Below the pieces are notes generated by a model. That model saw only the letters and a program-made list of their open reading frames with translations. It searched no databases and was not told the origin of the DNA. 62,417 bases of DNA. It comes from Bacillus thermozeamaize. Lineage in GTDB: Bacteria; Bacillota; Bacilli; ZCTH02-B2. The translations under genes were made by a program, and so were the position numbers. Each line of letters begins with the position of its first letter. Position 1 is the stretch's first letter. Of the stretch, positions 44,134-53,282 are shown piece by piece. The DNA lies in NCBI GenBank assembly GCA_002159075.1, contig LZRT01000097.1, positions 1-62,417 on the forward strand, written 5' to 3'.

Positions 44134-47100
44134 GTGATCATCTACCTGACGACGGCGGACACCGATATTTTGACGTTGCGGGCGGCCCTGGATGGGTTGC
44201 CGGACGGTTTCCCCCCGATCCGCGCGGCCAATGTGACGGACTGGGGCGAACGGGAGGAGGCGGCTGACGCCTTTTTGGATGCCTGGCTGGAGCAAGCCGG
44301 TGTCGTGGTGTTGCGCCTGCTGGGAGGAAAAAAAGCGCATCCCGCGGCTTTTGAGCGGATTGTGGCTGTTTGCCACAAAAAGCGGATCCCCCTGCTGGCC
44401 TGGCCGGGGGATCAGGAGCCGTACCCGGAGCTCGTCGAGGCGACCAACGTGGCTGTTTCGCTGTCCAACCGGGCGATGCTCTATGCCGTCTACGGCGGCG
44501 TGAAAAACTTTCAGCAACTGTTGCGGATGATCAGCGACACCTGGCTGGGCACCCGCTTCGGCTACGATGAGCCGGCGGAACTGCCCTGGGCGGGCATCTA
44601 CCAAAAAGGTTCCCTGGAAGCGCTGGATCTTGCGGCATGGCGAAAAACCGCCGATCTGGGCCGGCCGGTGGTCGGGATCCTCTTTTACCGCGCCCACTGG
44701 ATGAGCCGCAACCTGAAGTTTGTGGACGATCTGATCGACGCATTGGCGGCGCAGGGGTGCACCGCCCTGCCCATCTTCACCCAGAGCCTGAAGCTGGATC
44801 AAGCTGGAAAGGGAGAGCGCCGGTTTCTTGACTTCCTGATGGATGAAACGGGTCAAACGCTCGTCGATGCCTTAATTGTCACGCTGAGCTTTTCCGCATA
44901 TGCACAGCAGGAGGCGGAACAGGCATGGCTGGAACGCCTGGATGTGCCCGTCTTCCAAGCGATCATCTCGCTGCACAGCCGGGAGCGTTGGCAAAAGAGC
45001 GAGGCCGGGCTCATGCCGGTGGATGCGGCGATGAACGTGGCGATGCCGGAGTTTGACGGCCGAATCATCACGGTACCGTTTTCTTTCAAAGAGCTGGTTC
45101 AGGAGGATCCTGTTCTCGGGGCCCCCCTTCGCCGCTACGTGACGGTGCCGGATCGCGTGGATGTTCTGGCTCGCCTGGTGAGCCGCTGGATCCGGTTGCG
45201 GAAGAAACCGCGCGCCGAGAAAAAGATTGCCTTTTTGCTGACCAACTACCCCCACAAAAACTCCCGTATCGGCAACGCGGTGGGCCTGGATACGCCCAAT
45301 TCCTTGGTCAGGATTCTCCACGCGATGGCCGAGGCGGGGTACGACCTGGGCGATGCGGCGCAGCTGCCGCGAGACGGGGATGAGTTGGTGCACCGTCTGA
45401 TTGCCCGCTGCAGCAACGACCGCGACCATCTGACCGAGGAACAGCTGGCCAACGCGGAAGGGCATCTCACCAGGCAGGCGTACCAAAAGCGTTGGGCAGA
45501 GATTCCGTCCGATGCCCGGGAAAAGATCGTGGAAAGCTGGGGCCAGCCGCCGGGAGAGATTTTTTTGTACGACGAAAAACTGGTGATCCCCGGCCTTCGC
45601 TTCGGCAATATTTTCGTTGGCCTGCAGCCGCCCCGGGGCTTCGGGGACAATCCGATCGCGATCTACCATAGTCCCGATCTGGTGCCCACCCATCACTATA
45701 TAGGCTATTACGATTGGCTGCGGGAGATTTTCCAGGCGGACGCGGTGGTGCACGTCGGCAAACACGGCACCCTCGAGTGGCTGCCGGGAAAAGGGACCGG
45801 CCTTTCCAAGAGCTGTTTTCCGGAAGTGGTATTGGACGATTTGCCCAACTTTTATCCTTACATCATCAACAACCCCGGCGAGGGGACGCAGGCGAAGCGG
45901 CGCAGTCATGCCACGATCATCAGCCATCTGGTGCCGGTGTTGACGACTGCCGACACCTACGATGCGCTGGCCAAGCTGGAGCAGTTGCTGGATGAGCACG
46001 CCCAGATGCAGGTCCTGGATCCGAAGAAGCTGCCGCACATTGAACGGGAAATCTGGCAGACAGTCGTCGGGGCCCAGCTGGACAAAGATCTGCAGGTGGA
46101 AACCTATCCCGAAGATTTTGAGGCGTTTATCGGTGAGATCGACGGGTACATCTGTGAACTGAAGTCTGCCCAGATTCGTGACGGCCTTCACATTTTAGGG
46201 CAACTGCCGGGTGATGAAGAGGCCTGGGCGGATTTGCTCTATGGATTGTTGCAGCTGCCGTCAGGTGAGCGGATGTCCTTGCCGGAAGCGGTGGCGAGCG
46301 GATTGGGCCTGAACTGGCAGGAACTAGAGGAGGATGTGGGAAGAAGGCGGGAACGCGCCGTGCCGGCCGAAGGCATCCGGAAAGTCCGGACGGCCGGCCG
46401 GCTGCGGGAAGAGATTGTGCGCCTCAGCAAAGCGCTTTTGAAAACAGCGGTGATCCGGCCCGCTTTGGGTGACGCGATCACGCGCAGCGCCGGGGCGATG
46501 CAGCTGCCTGCGCCCTTGCTCTCGCCCGGGAGCCCTGCGGCCAAGGTGATCGCCTATGCGCGCGAGGACCTGCTTCCCCGGCTGCTAAAGACGTCACAAG
46601 AGATCACGAACCTGCTGCACGGGCTGGACGGCGGTTTCGTGCCGCCGGGTCCCAGCGGTTCGCCCACGCGGGGGATGCCGGACATCTTGCCTACCGGGCG
46701 GAACTTTTATTCGGTGGATCCCCGCGCCCTGCCGTCGCCGGCGGCTTGGGAGACCGGGAAGCAACTGGCGGAGAAGCTGATTGCCCGTTATCTGGAGGAA
46801 GAGGGGAAATATCCCGAAACGGTGGGGATTGTGGTTTGGGGCACTTCGGCGATGCGCACCCGCGGCGACGATGTGGCGGAAATTCTCGCCCTTCTCGGGG
46901 TGAGACCCGTCTGGCAGCAGGAAAGCCGCCGGGTCGCAGGCCTGGAGGTGATTCCTCTGGCCGAGCTGGGCCGCCCCCGGGTGGATGTGACGGTGCGGAT
47001 CAGCGGCTTCTTCCGGGATGCTTTTCCGAACCTGGTTCAGCTGATCAACCAGGCGGTCGAGATGGTCAGCCGGCTGGATGAGCCGGATGAGCAAAATCCC

Positions 47101-47934
47101 CTCGCGCGGCATGTGCGCGAGGAGACCGCCGCCAAAGTGGCTGCCGGCCTTCCGGAAGCGGACGCGCGGGAGACTTCGATGTACCGCGTGTTCGGCAGTA
47201 AACCGGGCACGTATGGCTCCGGCCTCTTGCCTTTGATCGAGAGCCGCGAGTGGCGGGATGAGCAGGATCTGGCCCGCGTGTTTCTCACCTGGTCGGGCTA
47301 TGCTTATACCCAGGAGCACTACGGCAAGCCGGCGGCAGCGGAATTCCAAAACCGGTTGAAAAAGGTGCAGATCGCCACCAAAAACCAGGACAACCGGGAA
47401 CACGACATTTTTGACAGCGACGATTATTTTCAGGAGCATGGCGGGATGGTGGCCACGATCCGCTCATTGACAGGCAAGGATCCGAAAATGTACTTCGGTG
47501 ACTCGGCCCATCCGGCGCACGTGCGGATGCGCGCCCTGTCTGAGGAGGCGAGGCGCGTCTTCCGTACCCGGGTGGTCAACCCCAAGTGGCTGGCCTCGGT
47601 CCAGCGCCATGGCTACAAAGGGGCGCTGGAGATGGCCAACACCGTCGATTTTCTCTTTGGTTACGATGCCACGGCCCGGATCATCGACGATTGGATGTAT
47701 GAGCAGCTGAGCCGGACGTACGTACTGGATGACGCGATGCGGGCATTTTTCCGCCGCGCCAATCCCTGGGCTTTCAAAGACATTGCGGAACGGTTGCTGG
47801 AGGCAGCCCAGCGGGGCATGTGGCAGAAGCCGCGCCCTGAGACGTTGCAAGCGCTGGCGGAAGCCTTGTTGGCCGCGGAAGGATGGATCGAAGAAGGGAG
47901 CATGGAGAGGAGAGAAAAGGGTGAACGCAGCTAA
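44134..47934 (+). CDS. cobN: Cobaltochelatase large subunit CobN
   Basis: A 1266-residue protein of the CobN/BchH family, the catalytic subunit that inserts cobalt into the corrin ring using ATPase partners. Family blocks include VVGILFYRAHWMSRN, HVGKHGTLEWLPGKG, NFYPYIINNPGEGTQAKRRSHA, DVTVRISGFFRDAFP and MYRVFGSKPGTYGSG. Start is GTG at 44134 with GGAGGAGGG 8 nt upstream; the ATG at 44113 precedes that site. The partner ATPase is the next gene, overlapping by 14 nt. CobN is known from the aerobic B12 pathway but also pairs with ChlI/ChlD-type subunits in other bacteria. Confidence 0.95.
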   Translation: MIIYLTTADTDILTLRAALDGLPDGFPPIRAANVTDWGEREEAADAFLDAWLEQAGVVVLRLLGGKKAHPAAFERIVAVCHKKRIPLLAWPGDQEPYPELVEATNVAVSLSNRAMLYAVYGGVKNFQQLLRMISDTWLGTRFGYDEPAELPWAGIYQKGSLEALDLAAWRKTADLGRPVVGILFYRAHWMSRNLKFVDDLIDALAAQGCTALPIFTQSLKLDQAGKGERRFLDFLMDETGQTLVDALIVTLSFSAYAQQEAEQAWLERLDVPVFQAIISLHSRERWQKSEAGLMPVDAAMNVAMPEFDGRIITVPFSFKELVQEDPVLGAPLRRYVTVPDRVDVLARLVSRWIRLRKKPRAEKKIAFLLTNYPHKNSRIGNAVGLDTPNSLVRILHAMAEAGYDLGDAAQLPRDGDELVHRLIARCSNDRDHLTEEQLANAEGHLTRQAYQKRWAEIPSDAREKIVESWGQPPGEIFLYDEKLVIPGLRFGNIFVGLQPPRGFGDNPIAIYHSPDLVPTHHYIGYYDWLREIFQADAVVHVGKHGTLEWLPGKGTGLSKSCFPEVVLDDLPNFYPYIINNPGEGTQAKRRSHATIISHLVPVLTTADTYDALAKLEQLLDEHAQMQVLDPKKLPHIEREIWQTVVGAQLDKDLQVETYPEDFEAFIGEIDGYICELKSAQIRDGLHILGQLPGDEEAWADLLYGLLQLPSGERMSLPEAVASGLGLNWQELEEDVGRRRERAVPAEGIRKVRTAGRLREEIVRLSKALLKTAVIRPALGDAITRSAGAMQLPAPLLSPGSPAAKVIAYAREDLLPRLLKTSQEITNLLHGLDGGFVPPGPSGSPTRGMPDILPTGRNFYSVDPRALPSPAAWETGKQLAEKLIARYLEEEGKYPETVGIVVWGTSAMRTRGDDVAEILALLGVRPVWQQESRRVAGLEVIPLAELGRPRVDVTVRISGFFRDAFPNLVQLINQAVEMVSRLDEPDEQNPLARHVREETAAKVAAGLPEADARETSMYRVFGSKPGTYGSGLLPLIESREWRDEQDLARVFLTWSGYAYTQEHYGKPAAAEFQNRLKKVQIATKNQDNREHDIFDSDDYFQEHGGMVATIRSLTGKDPKMYFGDSAHPAHVRMRALSEEARRVFRTRVVNPKWLASVQRHGYKGALEMANTVDFLFGYDATARIIDDWMYEQLSRTYVLDDAMRAFFRRANPWAFKDIAERLLEAAQRGMWQKPRPETLQALAEALLAAEGWIEEGSMERREKGERS

Positions 47935-50083
47935 GCCCGTTTTCCCGTTTACTGCCATCGTCGGACAAGAGGACCTGAAGCTGGCGCTGTTGCTCAATGC
48001 CGTCTCAGGCAGGGTGGGTGGCGTGTTGATCCAGGGGGAAAAGGGCAACGCCAAGTCGACGGCCGTGCGGTCCCTGGCCGCCCTTCTGCCGCCCATTCCC
48101 GTCGTTCCAGGGTGTCCTTATCGTTGTGATCCGGAAGCGCCTTTTGTCTTCTGTCCCCATTGCCAGGGAAGGCCCTGGGAGGGGGAGGCGGCATGGCGAA
48201 AGCCGCCGCTGGTCGAGCTGCCTCTGGGGACGACGGAAGACCGGCTGCTCGGCCATCCGGACCTGGAGGCGCTGCTCGCAAAAGGGGAACGCTGCTTTCA
48301 GCCAGGGCTTTTGGCGCAAGCGCACCGGGGGATTTTGTACGTGGATGAGGTCAATCTGTTGGAGGATCATCTGGTGGACTACCTCCTGGATGCTGCCGCT
48401 TCCGGCTGGAACCGTGTGGAGCGAGAAGGGTTTTCCCTCACCCATCCGGCCCGCTTTATCCTGGTGGGGACGATGAATCCCGAGGAAGGGGAGCTGCGTC
48501 CGCAACTTCTGGATCGCTTCGGTCTGGCCGTGGAGGTGGTGACGCCGCAGACGGTGGAGGAGCGAATGGCGGTGATGGAGCGGCGGATGGCCTTTGAGCA
48601 GGATCCAGATGCCTTTTGTCGCCAATGGGAGGAGCGGCAGGCAGAGGTGGCCATGCGGGTCAGCCTGGCGCGGGAGCGGCTGCATCGGGTTCAGATGCCG
48701 CGGGAGCGGATGGAGCAGGTGGCCCGGATTGCTTTGGAGGCGCGGACGGAAGGGATGCGCGCCGATCTGGTCATCTGCGAGGCGGCCAAGGCCCTGGCTG
48801 CTTATGGGGGAAGGGATGTGGTGACGGCGGAGGATGTCAACCAGGCCGCCCGTCTGGCCCTTTTTCACCGTGCCCGCCAGCCTTGGCAGCCTGACCCGGG
48901 TGATGGGGGCAGCAGGCAGGGAACGGATGGCGAAGCCTCTTTCGCTCCTGAAACAGGGGAGCGGGGGGAGCATGGGCCTGCAGAGGGGGAAGAGGGCGAG
49001 GAGCAAGGACAGATGGGCCGGGAGGCGATGGAAAGCTCCCGTGGTTCCCTGGAGAGGGATTCTGTGAGGAAACCGGCAACGACAGCAGGGAATTTAGATT
49101 CTCTTTCAGGCAATCCAGACGTTCCTTCCGGGGAACCGGGTACAGGGACGGAGATGTTTCCAGGTGAACGGCGAATGGAGCAGATGTTCCCCCTGGATAG
49201 CTGGTTTCGCGCGCAATCCCCCCATCTGGACGGAGAGGTGAAGCGACCTTCAGCCAAAAAGGCCCGCCGTGGTTACGGTCCAGCCTCCCGCGGGATGAAA
49301 ACGGGAGTAGCGCACCCCTTGAAAGGGCGGCGGGTCGGCACCCGCCCGCTTTCCGATGCCGGCCTGGCACGCGTGCGGCGCATCGATTGGACCAAGAGCC
49401 TATACAAGGCTGCTTTGCACCAGCGGGCAAGAGGAGGCATCCACCTCCGGCCGGAGGATCTGCAGCAAAAAGTATTCCGCCTGAGGCGACGGCGCCTGTC
49501 CTTCTTTTTGATCGATGCCAGCGGTTCCATGGCCAGTTATCGACGGATGGCCCAGGTCAAGGGCGCCGTTTTTTCTCTCGTGGAGGCCGCCTATCGGCGG
49601 CGCGAGATGTTTGCTCTTGTTGCGTTCCGCAATCGGCAGGCGGAATTGCTGCTTCCGCCGTCGCGCAGCCTGCAGGCGGCCCGGAAGGCATTGGAAGCGC
49701 TTCGTACCGGTGGCAATACGCCGTTGGCCCTAGGATTGCGCAAGAGCCGGGAGCTTTTTCTGCGCTGGCGGGAAAAACAGCCGCAATGGCAACCGCATTT
49801 GGTGCTGTTTACGGATGGCAGGGTCAATTTGCCGCAAGTCTCCCTCCAAAGCAAGGGTGAACCTTCTCCTGTTGCGGAGGTGCTGAAGGAGGCAAGATGC
49901 CTTGCCCGGGAAGGCATTTCCGCCACGGTTATTGATACGGAGACAGGCTGGCTTCGGTTGGGGTGCGCCCGTTTGCTTGCCGAAGCGCTCCAGGCGCCGG
50001 TGATCCGTCTGGATGACCTCCGGCTGGAGGGGATGAAGGGGCCGGGAATGGCAGAAGATGATGTTTTTACCGGAAATGATTGA
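47921..50083 (+). CDS. Fused chelatase ATPase (ChlI/BchI AAA+ domain plus ChlD/BchD VWA domain)
   Basis: A 720-residue protein combining two subunits of the metal chelatase motor. The N-terminal AAA+ domain (about 1-320) has Walker A GEKGNAKST at 39-47 and Walker B ILYVDEVNLL. A low-complexity acidic, Gly/Glu/Gln-rich linker spans about 325-430. The C-terminal von Willebrand A domain has the MIDAS motif DASGSMAS from Asp532 and TGGNTPL. Two CxxC pairs (CPY..CDP, CPHC) near residues 66-82 may bind metal. Start is GTG at 47921, with GGAGAGGAGA upstream. It overlaps cobN, so it should be the motor for CobN-driven cobalt insertion. Confidence 0.9.
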   Translation: MNAAKPVFPFTAIVGQEDLKLALLLNAVSGRVGGVLIQGEKGNAKSTAVRSLAALLPPIPVVPGCPYRCDPEAPFVFCPHCQGRPWEGEAAWRKPPLVELPLGTTEDRLLGHPDLEALLAKGERCFQPGLLAQAHRGILYVDEVNLLEDHLVDYLLDAAASGWNRVEREGFSLTHPARFILVGTMNPEEGELRPQLLDRFGLAVEVVTPQTVEERMAVMERRMAFEQDPDAFCRQWEERQAEVAMRVSLARERLHRVQMPRERMEQVARIALEARTEGMRADLVICEAAKALAAYGGRDVVTAEDVNQAARLALFHRARQPWQPDPGDGGSRQGTDGEASFAPETGERGEHGPAEGEEGEEQGQMGREAMESSRGSLERDSVRKPATTAGNLDSLSGNPDVPSGEPGTGTEMFPGERRMEQMFPLDSWFRAQSPHLDGEVKRPSAKKARRGYGPASRGMKTGVAHPLKGRRVGTRPLSDAGLARVRRIDWTKSLYKAALHQRARGGIHLRPEDLQQKVFRLRRRRLSFFLIDASGSMASYRRMAQVKGAVFSLVEAAYRRREMFALVAFRNRQAELLLPPSRSLQAARKALEALRTGGNTPLALGLRKSRELFLRWREKQPQWQPHLVLFTDGRVNLPQVSLQSKGEPSPVAEVLKEARCLAREGISATVIDTETGWLRLGCARLLAEALQAPVIRLDDLRLEGMKGPGMAEDDVFTGND

Positions 50084-50148
50084 AAATGACCTTTATAAAC
50101 ATAAAGGAACTATAAACATAATAAGGAGCGATAAAGGAGCGTTGTCCG

Positions 50149-50751
50149 ATGAAGATTTACACGCGTCGGGGAGATGCCGGCGAAACCGCGGTCTTCGGCG
50201 GCCGGCTGCCCAAGGATGATGTGCGGGTAGAAGCTTACGGGACGGTGGATGAGGCCAACTGTTTTGTCGGCGATGCCATCGCTCGCATGGCGGAGCGGGA
50301 TCGGGAAAAGTATGCCGATATGATCGCGTTGCTCACGGAGGTGCAACAAGAACTGTTTGACTGCGCCGGCGACCTGGCCGTGATCAAGGAGCGGCGCCCG
50401 TACAAGGTGAGCGCAGAACACGTGGAGCGCCTGGAAAAGTGGATCGACCATTATTTGCCGCAGGCACCCGCGGTGAAAAAGTTTGTGTTGCCCGGCGGCA
50501 CATCCATTGCTTCTGCCCTGCATCTTTGCCGGAGCGTCGTCCGCCGGGCGGAGCGGCGCGCCGTGACGCTCACCCGCCAAGGCGAGATCAATCACGAGGT
50601 GCGGCATTATTTAAACCGCCTTTCCGATCTCTTTTTTGTGATGGCCCGGGCCGCCAACGCCCGCGAAGCGGTGGAGGACATTCAATATGAGCGGGGGCGC
50701 GAGGTTTTCCGCAACAGGTCACGGTTGGAGAAGCAGGAACAGGCGGAGTGA
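50149..50751 (+). CDS. pduO: PduO-type cob(I)alamin adenosyltransferase (copy 1)
   Basis: A 200-residue PduO/CobA2 family protein transferring the adenosyl group of ATP to cob(I)alamin. The ATP-binding N-terminal motif is YTRRGDAGETAVFGG; VEAYGTVDEANCF, LPGGTSIASALHLCR, VRRAERR and LNRLSDLFF are typical. It follows the chelatase gene by 65 nt; that gap holds a hairpin-forming CCTTTAT/ATAAAGG and repeated TATAAACATAA. A tandem AAGGAGCG precedes the ATG. A second copy lies at 60428. Confidence 0.93.
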   Translation: MKIYTRRGDAGETAVFGGRLPKDDVRVEAYGTVDEANCFVGDAIARMAERDREKYADMIALLTEVQQELFDCAGDLAVIKERRPYKVSAEHVERLEKWIDHYLPQAPAVKKFVLPGGTSIASALHLCRSVVRRAERRAVTLTRQGEINHEVRHYLNRLSDLFFVMARAANAREAVEDIQYERGREVFRNRSRLEKQEQAE

Positions 50752-50866
50752 GCCGGCTGCCTGATTCACCCCTCCTGCAAGGAAGAGGTGATGTTTCTTG
50801 CGCGGTTATGCTACAATCAACAAACAGGAGCGGTGAGAAAGCGGCGAGGGACTAGGGGTGATCGAA

Positions 50867-51658
50867 ATGAAAGTTCAGGGGTATATCCAGGGGTTGCATC
50901 ATCAAGTATGGGAGCCGGTGCAGTACTTTTTGCAACTGGATGAGCAGCAGGTGGCTCTGAACGACTGGCTGGATCAGGAACTCTCCCTCTCTTTTTTGCA
51001 TGAGAAAGCCTGCATCCACTGTGGGCGAAAGGTCAAGAAGACCTACAACAACGGGTATTGTTACCCCTGTTTTCGCGATCTGGCGGAAAACGATCTGTGC
51101 ATCGTAAAGCCCCACGAATGCCATTTTCATCTCGGTACATGCCGGGATGAGGCATGGGCCGAGGTACACTGCATGACACCCCACATTGTCTACTTGGCCC
51201 TCAGCAGTGATGTCAAGGTAGGGATTACGCGCAAGGGGAACTCCATCAAGCGATGGATTGACCAAGGGGCAATCCAGGCCATCCCGATTGCCGAATTGCC
51301 GACGCGCAAGATGGCCGGGGAGCTGGAAGCCCATTTGAGCCAGTATTTGCCGGACAAAACCAACTGGCGGCGAATGCTGGCCGGCGAGCTGGCAGAGGCG
51401 GACCTGTTTGCCGTCCGCGATCAGGTGCGGGAATGGGTGCCTGAGCATTTCCGTTCCTTCCTGCTGGATGACGGGCAGTTGGTCGAAATCATGTACCCGA
51501 TGCTGGAGCAAATTCAAAAAATCCGTCCATTGAACCTGGACAAGCAGACGCAAATTTCGGGCCGTCTTGTCGGCATCAAGGGCCAGTACCTGATTTTTGA
51601 ACATGGGGTATTTCATGTGAAGAAACATAGCGGATACAAAGTGGCCATTGAGGCTTAA
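50867..51658 (+). CDS. DUF2797 protein with zinc-ribbon and GIY-YIG-like region
   Basis: About 263 residues. An N-terminal part ends in a zinc-ribbon-like CxxC...CxxC (CIHCGRKVKK, YCYPCF). It is followed by HIVYLALSSDVKVGITRKGN...RWIDQGA, which looks like the start of a GIY-YIG/Mug113-type nuclease fold. Function is unknown; a nucleic-acid role is only inferred. I favour the ATG at 50867 with AGGGG about 9 nt upstream; the GTG at 50858 is in frame. It lies between the two cobalamin operons and has no evident B12 link; a TACAAT box lies at 50812 but the -35 is poor. Confidence 0.75.
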   Translation: MKVQGYIQGLHHQVWEPVQYFLQLDEQQVALNDWLDQELSLSFLHEKACIHCGRKVKKTYNNGYCYPCFRDLAENDLCIVKPHECHFHLGTCRDEAWAEVHCMTPHIVYLALSSDVKVGITRKGNSIKRWIDQGAIQAIPIAELPTRKMAGELEAHLSQYLPDKTNWRRMLAGELAEADLFAVRDQVREWVPEHFRSFLLDDGQLVEIMYPMLEQIQKIRPLNLDKQTQISGRLVGIKGQYLIFEHGVFHVKKHSGYKVAIEA

Positions 51659-51659
51659 A

Positions 51660-51691
51660 CACTTGTTCAACAAGTGGGAATCGTCTATAAT
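51660..51691 (+). promoter_or_regulatory. Promoter of riboswitch 2 with palindrome over the -35 box
   Basis: TTGTTC (51663-51668) and TATAAT (51686-51691) are spaced by exactly 17 nt. The perfect palindrome CACTTGTT-C-AACAAGTG (51660-51676) covers the -35 box and begins 2 nt after the DUF2797 stop. No T-tract follows it, so it is more likely an operator than a terminator. Confidence 0.7.
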
Positions 51692-51782
51692 GAAAGCATC
51701 AGTTGACCGGTCAAGCTGAAAGCTTTCAAGAAACGAACGATTCATTCCTTGCGGACTTGTCACTTTACAAGTGCATAGAGCG

Positions 51783-51947
51783 GCAAATAGGTCACCCGTA
51801 CAGCGGGTGTGAAAAGGGAAGTCCGGTGCAAATCCGGCGCGGTCCCGCCACTGTGAATGGGAGAACCCAACATGCCACTGTTCGCATCTTGCGAATGGGA
51901 AGGGTTGGTGTTTCGATGACCATGAGCCAGGAGACCTGCCTATTTGC
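51783..51947 (+). promoter_or_regulatory. Adenosylcobalamin riboswitch 2
   Basis: P1 is GCAAATAGG (51783-51791) with CCTATTTGC (51939-51947). The core AAAAGGGAAGTCCGGTGCAAATCCGGCGCGGTCCCGCCACTGTGA is split here as AAAAGGGAAGTCCGGTG, then GCGGTCCCGCCACTGTGA, then GAGCCAGGAGACCTGCC. It precedes btuFCD and the nucleotide-loop genes and should repress them when adenosylcobalamin is plentiful. The nearest strong terminator is unusually far, more than 210 nt downstream. Confidence 0.97.
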
Positions 51948-52027
51948 AACTGCTATCCTTCGCGGAAGGGCAATGGCGGTACGACGGATGCCTCTCGCTG
52001 CAGGCAAGGGCTGGATGTCGTGGCGTT

Positions 52028-52049
52028 CTTGCGGCCACGGCAAGTTTTT
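52028..52049 (+). terminator. Weak terminator-like hairpin downstream of riboswitch 2
   Basis: CTTGC (52028-52032) pairs with GCAAG (52040-52044), followed by five T. It is a candidate expression-platform terminator 80 nt after the aptamer, weaker than the one at 52161. Confidence 0.4.
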
Positions 52050-52160
52050 GCTGCTCTTGATGTCTTTGATTTCCTTGATTTCCAGAGCGGCCTGCCCGCC
52101 TGAACAGAGCGAGATCGTCATCGGTCGTTTCATCCATCATGAGCGGATGTCGCAGACATG

Positions 52161-52199
52161 ATCCCCTGCCTTTTTGTGAAGGCAGGGGTATTTCTTTTT
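52161..52199 (+). terminator. Terminator before btuF (riboswitch 2 expression platform)
   Basis: CCCCTGCC (52163-52170) pairs with GGCAGGGG (52181-52188), followed by TATTTCTTTTT. The 52200-52303 stretch before btuF shows only the AAGGAGAGG ribosome binding site. Confidence 0.85.
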
Positions 52200-52303
52200 A
52201 TCCGCGGTAGCGGAAAACACCATCGACGAAACCATCATGGCGCAGGAAAAGCTTCAATCTGGAAAACATCAATAAAAATCTTAAGGAGAGGAATGCGGTA
52301 ACG

Positions 52304-53272
52304 ATGAGTTGGAGAAGAAAATGGCGGTTTTTGCATGTGGCATTGCTTGTGGTCGTTCTTCTGACGGCGGGATGCGGGGGTGCCGCTTCCAATTCGCAGC
52401 CCGAGCAACAGCCGGCACCGGCGGAAAATGGCGCATCAACTTCTGCTTTTCCCCTGACGATCACAGATGCCTCGGGTGCGGAGATTCACCTGGAAAAGGC
52501 GCCCGAGCGACTGGTGTCCCTTGCGCCGTCCAATACAGAGAATGCCTTCGCGCTGGGACTGGGCAGCAAAATGGTGGGCGTGACGGATTGGGACAATTAC
52601 CCTGAAGAAGTGAAGGAAATCGAGAAGATCGGGGGACTCGAGCCGAACATCGAAAAGATCCTCTCTCTGGAGCCCGACCTGGTTATCGCCCACGTGTCAG
52701 CCAACAACAAGTCGATCCAGCCGCTGCGGGATGCAGGCCTGAAGGTGCTGGCATTGCCGGACTCGAAGAATTTTAATGGGGTGTATGAAGCCTTGCGTAT
52801 GCTCGGAAAAGCGACAGGCACCCTGGACAAGGCGGAAGAGGTCATTCAGCAGATGGAGCAGAAAAAGGCGGCGATTACCGCAAAAGTGGCTGATTTGAGC
52901 GAAAAAGAAAAGGTGAAGGTCTGGGTGGAGGTCAGTCCCGATCTTTACACGGCTGGCCGGGGGACTTTTATCGATGATCTCATCCGGTTGGCCGGCGGGA
53001 TAAATGTGGCGGCAGAGGAAGAAGGTTGGGTGCAACTTTCAGAAGAGCAGGTCATCGCAGCACAGCCGGATGTGATCATCACCACCTATGGGGGGTATGA
53101 AACAGAAAAACCGTCGGAGCAAATCCGCGCCCGCAAGGCCTGGGCCGATCTTCCCGCTGTCAAAGAGAACCGGATTTATGATCTAAACAGCGATCTGGTC
53201 TCCCGTCCCGGCCCTCGCCTGGTGGAAGGCCTGGAACAGGTGGCCAAGTGCCTGTATCCGGAACGTTTCTAA
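52304..53272 (+). CDS. btuF: Corrinoid ABC transporter substrate-binding lipoprotein
   Basis: A 322-residue lipoprotein with lipobox LTAGC (Cys24) and a periplasmic-binding domain of the BtuF/FhuD class: PERLVSLAPSNTENAFALGL, GGLEPNIEKILSLEPDLVIAH, and a C-terminal PDVIITTYGG lobe joined by one long helix. It captures cobalamin or other corrinoids outside the membrane. Substrate is inferred from the riboswitch and cob genes. It starts the second B12 operon; btuC follows after 10 nt. Confidence 0.88.
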   Translation: MSWRRKWRFLHVALLVVVLLTAGCGGAASNSQPEQQPAPAENGASTSAFPLTITDASGAEIHLEKAPERLVSLAPSNTENAFALGLGSKMVGVTDWDNYPEEVKEIEKIGGLEPNIEKILSLEPDLVIAHVSANNKSIQPLRDAGLKVLALPDSKNFNGVYEALRMLGKATGTLDKAEEVIQQMEQKKAAITAKVADLSEKEKVKVWVEVSPDLYTAGRGTFIDDLIRLAGGINVAAEEEGWVQLSEEQVIAAQPDVIITTYGGYETEKPSEQIRARKAWADLPAVKENRIYDLNSDLVSRPGPRLVEGLEQVAKCLYPERF

Positions 53273-53282
53273 ATCAGGGTGC

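Noticed and set aside
51703-52161. 152-codon open frame across the second cobalamin riboswitch
   Set aside because: It reads through the whole aptamer and has no ribosome binding site or family resemblance.
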